A stretch of DNA of 64,000 bases, taken from the NCBI GenBank assembly GCA_947504195.1, contig CANNGN010000008.1, forward strand, positions 76,574 through 140,573. The letters run 5' to 3'. The stretch's first letter is position 1, and each line of letters begins with the position of its first letter. The position numbers were made by a program, and so were the translations under genes. Below are positions 59,548 through 64,000 of this stretch, piece by piece. This DNA is from an uncultured Vibrio sp. (lineage in GTDB: Bacteria > Pseudomonadota > Gammaproteobacteria > Enterobacterales > Vibrionaceae). The notes beneath the pieces are model-generated. The model searched no databases. It saw only the letters and a list, made by a program, of their open reading frames with translations, and had not been told where the DNA came from.

Positions 59548-60561
59548 TTATTGCCATTGACGATGATAGGCGCCAAGCGTAGTTTGCGTCCCTTCAGACA
59601 AGTTGGCTAAGGTTGAATTCCAAGTATCAGACACCTGGTAGGTTTGTGGGTTGGCGATATAGGTATCAATTGCAGCGCGCCATGTTCTTGTCACTTGTTC
59701 AACATAAGCAGGACTACGCTGGCGACCTTCTATTTTTACCGATGCGACGTTAGCGGCGAAAAGCTCAGGTAACAGCGATAATGTATTAAGGCTTGTGGGC
59801 TCTTCAAGAGCATGATATGGCTTAGTTTGATTATCTAATTCAGCAACAAAACGCCCTTTACATAAAGTTGGATACCCCGCATTTTCCCCCTGGGCATACT
59901 TATCGATTAGGATTTCATTGAGGCGCGACTCTAAGCCTTCTGGCTTTTCTTGCCAGCGGACGTACTTAGCTGGGGAGCAGGCTCCCACAGTATTCGGAGA
60001 TTCACCTGTCATATAGGAAGATAGGTAGCATCGACCTTCAGACATAATGCACAAGCTACCAAAGGCAAAAACCTCCAAATCGACCCCATGTGGTATCGAT
60101 TGAGACAATTGTCTAACCTGATGAATGGAGAGTACTCTCGGTAATACGACGCGTTTTACGTTAAATTGTTGTTTATAGAACTCAATTGCAGCACTGTTCG
60201 TTGCGGATGCCTGTACCGATAAATGGAGTTCAAGATCTGGGTAACGATTTGCCGCGTATTCTAAAAGTGCTATATCAGCGATAATTAATGCATCGACACC
60301 AAGGTCTGCTGCGTTGTCAACGGCTTGAGTCCACCGATTAAAGCGTTCAGGGTGGGCAAATGTATTTAATGCGACATGAATTTTTTTGTCACGATCATGG
60401 ACGTATTGAACGGCTTTATCGAGTTTTTTTCCAGTAAAGTTTAAGCCAGCAAAATGACGTGCATTCGTTTCGTCTTTGAAGCCGATATAAACGGCATCGG
60501 CCCCACAATCGATAGCGGTTTTAAGAGCTGGCAAGTTGCCAGCAGGGCAGAGTAGTTCCAT
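59548..60561 (-). CDS. ubiU: Oxygen-independent ubiquinone hydroxylation protein UbiU
   Basis: UbiU is the other U32-family Fe-S protein of the anaerobic ubiquinone route. The 337-residue protein starts MELLCPAGNLPALKTAID and has the cysteines in FGSLCIMSEGRCYLSSY, TVGACSPAKY and PTLCKGRF that bind the 4Fe-4S cluster, as well as SVKIEGRQRSPAYV. I start it at 60561 by comparison with the family; upstream residues MVQTF are unlikely. No strong ribosome site is visible. A perfect AT-rich 13-bp inverted repeat lies 26 bases upstream of the start. Confidence 0.94.
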   Translation of the reverse strand: MELLCPAGNLPALKTAIDCGADAVYIGFKDETNARHFAGLNFTGKKLDKAVQYVHDRDKKIHVALNTFAHPERFNRWTQAVDNAADLGVDALIIADIALLEYAANRYPDLELHLSVQASATNSAAIEFYKQQFNVKRVVLPRVLSIHQVRQLSQSIPHGVDLEVFAFGSLCIMSEGRCYLSSYMTGESPNTVGACSPAKYVRWQEKPEGLESRLNEILIDKYAQGENAGYPTLCKGRFVAELDNQTKPYHALEEPTSLNTLSLLPELFAANVASVKIEGRQRSPAYVEQVTRTWRAAIDTYIANPQTYQVSDTWNSTLANLSEGTQTTLGAYHRQWQ

Positions 60562-60586
60562 GAAAGTCTGTACCAATATGCAGGAA

Positions 60587-60618
60587 ATATATGTATTTTA
60601 TGGAAAAAATACATATAT
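60587..60618. repeat. AT-rich perfect inverted repeat upstream of ubiU
   Basis: ATATATGTATTTT (60587-60599) and AAAATACATATAT (60606-60618) are a perfect 13-bp inverted repeat around six bases. On the minus strand it lies in the ubiU promoter or leader. It could be a transcription factor operator or an mRNA hairpin; it is not an FNR box. Confidence 0.5.
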
Positions 60619-60668
60619 GATTTTGACATAAGGCAGGTTTGCGTAAATCTATGTGTGGTTATATTCGA

Positions 60669-62711
60669 TCACTGCTTTTTTGCTCGGCGGTTCTTTGCAA
60701 AGAGAGCTTCTATCTCATGTTTCGGCTGAGGTCGGTGGAAATGAAACCCCTGAATAGAGTTGCACTTCATACTCGATAGCAACATTGCCTGTTGCTTCGT
60801 TTCGACACCTTCTGCAACGACAAGTAAGTCTAAAGAGCGGCCTAAGTTGATGATATTTTCAATAACCGTTACTTGCTTTGGCAGAACATCAAGCTCGGTA
60901 ATAAATGAGCGGTCTATTTTTAGCTCATCAATTGGGAAACGTGCAAGATACGCTAATGATGAATAGCCAGTCCCAAAGTCGTCGATTGAGAGGGAAAAAC
61001 CTAACTTTTTAATTGAGTTAAGCATCTGTAAAGTATGCTCACCATTACTCATAACAGCACTTTCGGTCAGTTCAAAAGTGATATAATTCGCATCAACTTG
61101 AGTAGTTTTTAGCAACTTCTCCATATATTCAATCAATTTGGCGTTACAAAATTGTTCTGGAGATAGGTTAATCGCAACTCGTCCAGGCAAGATCCCTTGA
61201 CGTTTCCAACGCTTAATCGTGGTAAAGACTTCGCGCATTACAACTCGACCTAGGTGCTCTATGAGGCCGGCTTTTTCTGCGACAGGGATAAATGCTGCAG
61301 GGCTAATATAGCCTTCAACAGGGTGTTTCCATCGAACTAAAGCTTCAGCACCGCTGATACTAAAGTCTCTTGCATCAACTTTAGGCTGATACCAAACTTC
61401 TAATCCACTTTGCTGTAGTGCTTTTTGCAGCTCGATTTCTAGCCATAAGCGAGTTCGTGCTTCTTTATTCATTTGATCGTCAAAATGAATCAGTCTATTA
61501 CGCCCGCGAGCTTTGGCTTCGTACATTGCAGTATCGGCATTTTGCAATAGAATTCGAGCATCATTGCCATCACCAGGGTAGTTAACACTGCCAATTGAAC
61601 AAGAAAGTCGCTTACTAAAGTAATTTAAATCAAAAGGTTGATTTATTACGGAGATTACTCGGTCAGAGAGTTGCTCTGCGACATTTTTTGAGTCTGGAGA
61701 AGGTATAATGATGCCAAATTCATCGGCACCAAGATGCCCCAATATTGCAGACTTTGGAATTAACCGTTTGAGGCGATTCGCCACTTCACAGATAACTTTA
61801 TCACCAATGTGATGTCCCAAAGAGTCGTTAATATTTTTAAAATTATCAATATCTAGGTAGAGCAAGATACACGGGGTATCACTGCTGATTATCTTATCTA
61901 ACCTTTTGGTAAACCCAGTACGATTATAAAGTGCAGTAAGTGGATCAACCATTGGGTCAGACGCAATTATTTGATTGTTATCCGATACACATTCTAATGG
62001 AGCATTAATCAAAACTAACGTTGCCTCAGAGCCCAATATCAACGTTTTTTTTGCGACTAGGCTGACCGCACGCTCAGTTAGACATGTAGTGCTTAATAAG
62101 CAGTCAGTAGGAGTGTCAGATAACAACTCAATAAATGGAGCCTTAAAAGCGGTTTGAGTTTGAGGATCAACAAAAAGATCATCAATTTTTTCGCCAAGAA
62201 AATCTTTCGAGTTATTGAACCCAAGGATTGTCCCCGCTGCAGGGTTCGCGGTGATCACTATATCGTTCTCAACAAGTAGATAACCTTCGTGGAGCGAGTG
62301 GGTTAGTGTGGCATACTTGCTTTCCGATTCTTGTAGCGATTTTATTAATATTTGTTTTTCAGACGTATCAAATGCTTGAAAGGTGATTAATGGCGAGCCT
62401 TCTCCAACGAGTAACGGAGCTACGGAAATGTGCAATGTCGTTTCAATATTTTGATCGGGTATTGTCACCTCACTTTCAACCAACTCACCTCGAATTGCAC
62501 GAGCATAATAAGGAGCAAGGTGTTGGTAAATATTTTCACCTAACACTTTACTGTCATTCATTCCAATTAACGCATCATTACTTAAGCCAGCAATATCCAT
62601 ATAGCGTTGGTTGACCGCAACATAATTATGCTGTGAGTCTAGAATCGCAAAGAAAAAAGGACTATGCGATGTGAATTTAGCGAACCAATCTTTGATATCT
62701 TGTTTAACCAT
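60669..62711 (-). CDS. rocS: PAS-GGDEF-EAL protein, RocS-like
   Basis: A cytosolic c-di-GMP signalling protein. Two PAS-like sensor regions (about 10-115 and 130-240) precede a GGDEF domain (about 255-410) whose active site reads LGADEF rather than GGDEF, so cyclase activity is doubtful. The EAL domain (about 425-675) keeps E-A-L in AEALVRWKHP, NLSPEQF, ELTESAVM, IDDFGTGYSSL, KIDRSF and AEGVET, so phosphodiesterase activity is likely. I use the ATG at 62711 (680 residues); a GTG at 62759 would add 16 residues. From memory V. cholerae rocS, which controls rugosity, biofilm and motility, sits beside the same U32 genes; orthology is inferred from this. Confidence 0.85.
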   Translation of the reverse strand: MVKQDIKDWFAKFTSHSPFFFAILDSQHNYVAVNQRYMDIAGLSNDALIGMNDSKVLGENIYQHLAPYYARAIRGELVESEVTIPDQNIETTLHISVAPLLVGEGSPLITFQAFDTSEKQILIKSLQESESKYATLTHSLHEGYLLVENDIVITANPAAGTILGFNNSKDFLGEKIDDLFVDPQTQTAFKAPFIELLSDTPTDCLLSTTCLTERAVSLVAKKTLILGSEATLVLINAPLECVSDNNQIIASDPMVDPLTALYNRTGFTKRLDKIISSDTPCILLYLDIDNFKNINDSLGHHIGDKVICEVANRLKRLIPKSAILGHLGADEFGIIIPSPDSKNVAEQLSDRVISVINQPFDLNYFSKRLSCSIGSVNYPGDGNDARILLQNADTAMYEAKARGRNRLIHFDDQMNKEARTRLWLEIELQKALQQSGLEVWYQPKVDARDFSISGAEALVRWKHPVEGYISPAAFIPVAEKAGLIEHLGRVVMREVFTTIKRWKRQGILPGRVAINLSPEQFCNAKLIEYMEKLLKTTQVDANYITFELTESAVMSNGEHTLQMLNSIKKLGFSLSIDDFGTGYSSLAYLARFPIDELKIDRSFITELDVLPKQVTVIENIINLGRSLDLLVVAEGVETKQQAMLLSSMKCNSIQGFHFHRPQPKHEIEALFAKNRRAKKQ

Positions 62712-62799
62712 ATTCGATACTATCAATGCTCCGAAGGCGTCGCCTTTATTATCTCCCACTATTTAGTATTCAATGGCTTAGCATCAAATAATCAGCGAG

Positions 62800-62815
62800 C
62801 ATCACTCTTGTGATG
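62800..62815. repeat. CATCAC-TCTT-GTGATG inverted repeat between rocS and ubiT
   Basis: A perfect 6-bp inverted repeat with a 4-base centre lies in the divergent region 90 bases upstream of the rocS-like start and 123 bases before ubiT. It may be an operator; no known regulator fits exactly. Confidence 0.35.
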
Positions 62816-62937
62816 AGTATAGGTTTTAGAAAGTCGTCTACTTAGTATGATCGATTTTTTGATAAAAGACAGGTTTGAACGTAATCTCTTTCAGTATGAT
62901 AGGAAATATTCGCTAACAACCTAATGGATAATAGAGC

Positions 62938-63465
62938 GTGATTAATAAGATACATAGTGGAATCGTTAAAAATGCAGCGACACTTTTGAAATCTCCAGTC
63001 CAGTTATTACCAAAATTTGTTCATCGGTTAACCATGCTTGAAGCGCTACGGATGGTATTTAAAGAAGCACTTGAAGATGGGGATTTTGAGTTTCTTGATA
63101 GCAAATGGTTAAGAGTTGAAGTGACTGATTTGGATTTACATTGGTATATCGGTTTTAATGATGAACAATTAGTAGTATCTGAGCAGGAGCAAATAGCTGA
63201 TGTGTGCTTTAGTGGCACGCTAAATGACTTGGTGTTGATTGCTGGGCGAAAAGAAGATCCTGATACACTTTTCTTTCAACGCCGCTTGTCGATTGAAGGA
63301 GATACCGAACTTGGTCTCGAAGTGAAAAACCTTATGGACAGTATTGATCTTGACGCCTTACCGAAAACCTTAACAATAATGTTAAATCAGCTAGCCGAAT
63401 TTGTGCATAAAGGATTACAATCTCCTCAATCCCATAATGAGGTTACCAATGCTTATTCGAACTGA
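62938..63465 (+). CDS. ubiT: Anaerobic ubiquinone accessory factor UbiT
   Basis: UbiT is an SCP2-domain lipid-binding protein which carries ubiquinone precursors in the oxygen-independent route with UbiU and UbiV. The 175-residue protein has the SCP2 fold (about 35-145) and the family signature RKEDPDTLFFQRRLSIEGDTELGLEVKNLMD. The start is GTG with a weak TAGAG upstream. It is separated from ubiUV by the divergent rocS-like gene; its last 17 bases overlap the GNAT gene. Confidence 0.92.
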   Translation: MINKIHSGIVKNAATLLKSPVQLLPKFVHRLTMLEALRMVFKEALEDGDFEFLDSKWLRVEVTDLDLHWYIGFNDEQLVVSEQEQIADVCFSGTLNDLVLIAGRKEDPDTLFFQRRLSIEGDTELGLEVKNLMDSIDLDALPKTLTIMLNQLAEFVHKGLQSPQSHNEVTNAYSN

Positions 63466-63955
63466 AGCACCTGCTGATATTCTCGCCGTCGACCGCTTAT
63501 TAAAGCGTACATTTCCCAGAGATCAAGAAGCTAAATTGGTCATGGCATTGCGAGAAAATTCAAATCTTACCCTGGCCCTTGTGGCATGTGATGATAATGG
63601 GGCATTAATTGGCCACATTATGTTTAGTCCTGTCACTGTAGAGGGGGTTGATACACATTGGCAGGGCCTAGCGCCACTTGCCGTTGATCCTGAACATCAA
63701 CATCAAGGGATTGGAAAGCAACTGGTCACTCAAGGGCTGGAATTTCTTACCGATTTTAGTTATCCAGCGTGTGTTGTATTGGGTGATGGGGATTTTTATA
63801 GTCAATTTGGTTTTCAAGCGGCAGAAAATATCGGTCTTCGATGCCCATGGGATGTACCAAAAGGCGCATTTCAATTTTGCGAGTTAACGCAAGATGCATC
63901 AGATGGAATTCACGGATTGGTAGAATATAGTCCTGAGTTTAATTTGGTCATTTAG
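63449..63955 (+). CDS. GNAT N-acetyltransferase (YhbS-like)
   Basis: A 168-residue acetyltransferase with the acetyl-CoA loop HQHQGIGKQLV (about 76-86), the preceding LAPLAVDP strand, and a C-terminal VVLGDGDFYSQFGFQAAENIGLRCPWD pattern like E. coli YhbS. In E. coli yhbS also follows ubiT (yhbT). The ATG at 63449 has GAGG eight bases upstream and overlaps the end of ubiT. Substrate is unknown. Confidence 0.88.
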   Translation: MLIRTEAPADILAVDRLLKRTFPRDQEAKLVMALRENSNLTLALVACDDNGALIGHIMFSPVTVEGVDTHWQGLAPLAVDPEHQHQGIGKQLVTQGLEFLTDFSYPACVVLGDGDFYSQFGFQAAENIGLRCPWDVPKGAFQFCELTQDASDGIHGLVEYSPEFNLVI

Positions 63956-64000
63956 CGAGCTCTCAAAGCAAATTAATACTCAAATGGATACAAGTTAGCT

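Noticed and set aside
62711..62759. c-di-GMP riboswitch before the rocS-like gene
   Set aside because: A short AAGGC/GCCTT hairpin is present, but no GEMM-type conserved core is visible and the region may be coding.
62820..62937. FNR box upstream of ubiT
   Set aside because: Only half-site matches such as TTGAACGTAATCTC (7 of 10 key bases) occur; too weak to annotate although E. coli ubiTUV is oxygen-regulated.

Overview
The window is chromosomal DNA of a gammaproteobacterium of the family Vibrionaceae, most likely Vibrio. The evidence is the family-level protein matches (ArcA, GrcA, FtsH with its N-terminal MSDM, ErpA, a RocS-like GGDEF/EAL protein, DUF3545 and DUF5363 small proteins) and a gene order that, as I recall it, resembles parts of the large V. 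cholerae chromosome. I cannot name the species. Base composition is moderately AT-rich and even. I see no prophage, insertion sequence, integron, CRISPR array, restriction or recognisable defence locus. This is mostly ordinary core genome with well-preserved regulatory sites.

Layout. Bases 1-2.4 kb hold the end of arcB, convergent arcA and an RraA-family gene. Bases 2.7-7.5 kb are the threonine operon with its leader peptide and attenuator (thrL-thrA-thrB-thrC). Bases 7.7-14.9 kb hold grcA with two FNR boxes, DNA repair genes nfo and ung, a hemerythrin-like protein, an alanine/sodium symporter, yaaA and a TatD-type hydrolase, plus three proteins under 60 residues. Bases 15.0-19.8 kb, minus strand, encode a BMP-type (probably nucleoside) ABC importer. 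Bases 20.2-27.2 kb hold holD-rimI, yacL, the nitrogen-regulated glnK-amtB operon and the iron importer fbpABC.

Bases 27.2-41.1 kb are a mixed segment: a VIT/VWA surface protein, a regulator, rsmC, an AI-2E-family permease, a tiny Cys-rich membrane protein, hemL, erpA, a LytM endopeptidase, tyrS, dacB, a GlxA-type regulator and an MFS transporter. Bases 41.4-57.4 kb are a dense information-processing block: greA, yhbY, rlmE, ftsH, folP, glmM, secG, tRNA-Leu, initiator tRNA-fMet, rimP, nusA, infB, rbfA, truB, rpsO and pnp. Bases 57.6-64 kb hold nlpI, the oxygen-independent ubiquinone genes ubiV, ubiU and ubiT, a RocS-like c-di-GMP gene lying between ubiU and ubiT, and a GNAT gene.

How it works together. 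Several loci deal with oxygen limitation: ArcB/ArcA, an FNR box and an ArcA-like site before arcA, FNR-controlled GrcA, and UbiTUV. Nitrogen control is visible as two NtrC sites and a sigma-54 promoter before glnK-amtB. Iron control appears as a Fur-like box before fbpA. The ribosome/transcription block keeps the rpsO promoter and a long pnp leader stem-loop. I found no convincing undescribed multi-gene system; the best leads are the small unannotated proteins and several unexplained inverted repeats.
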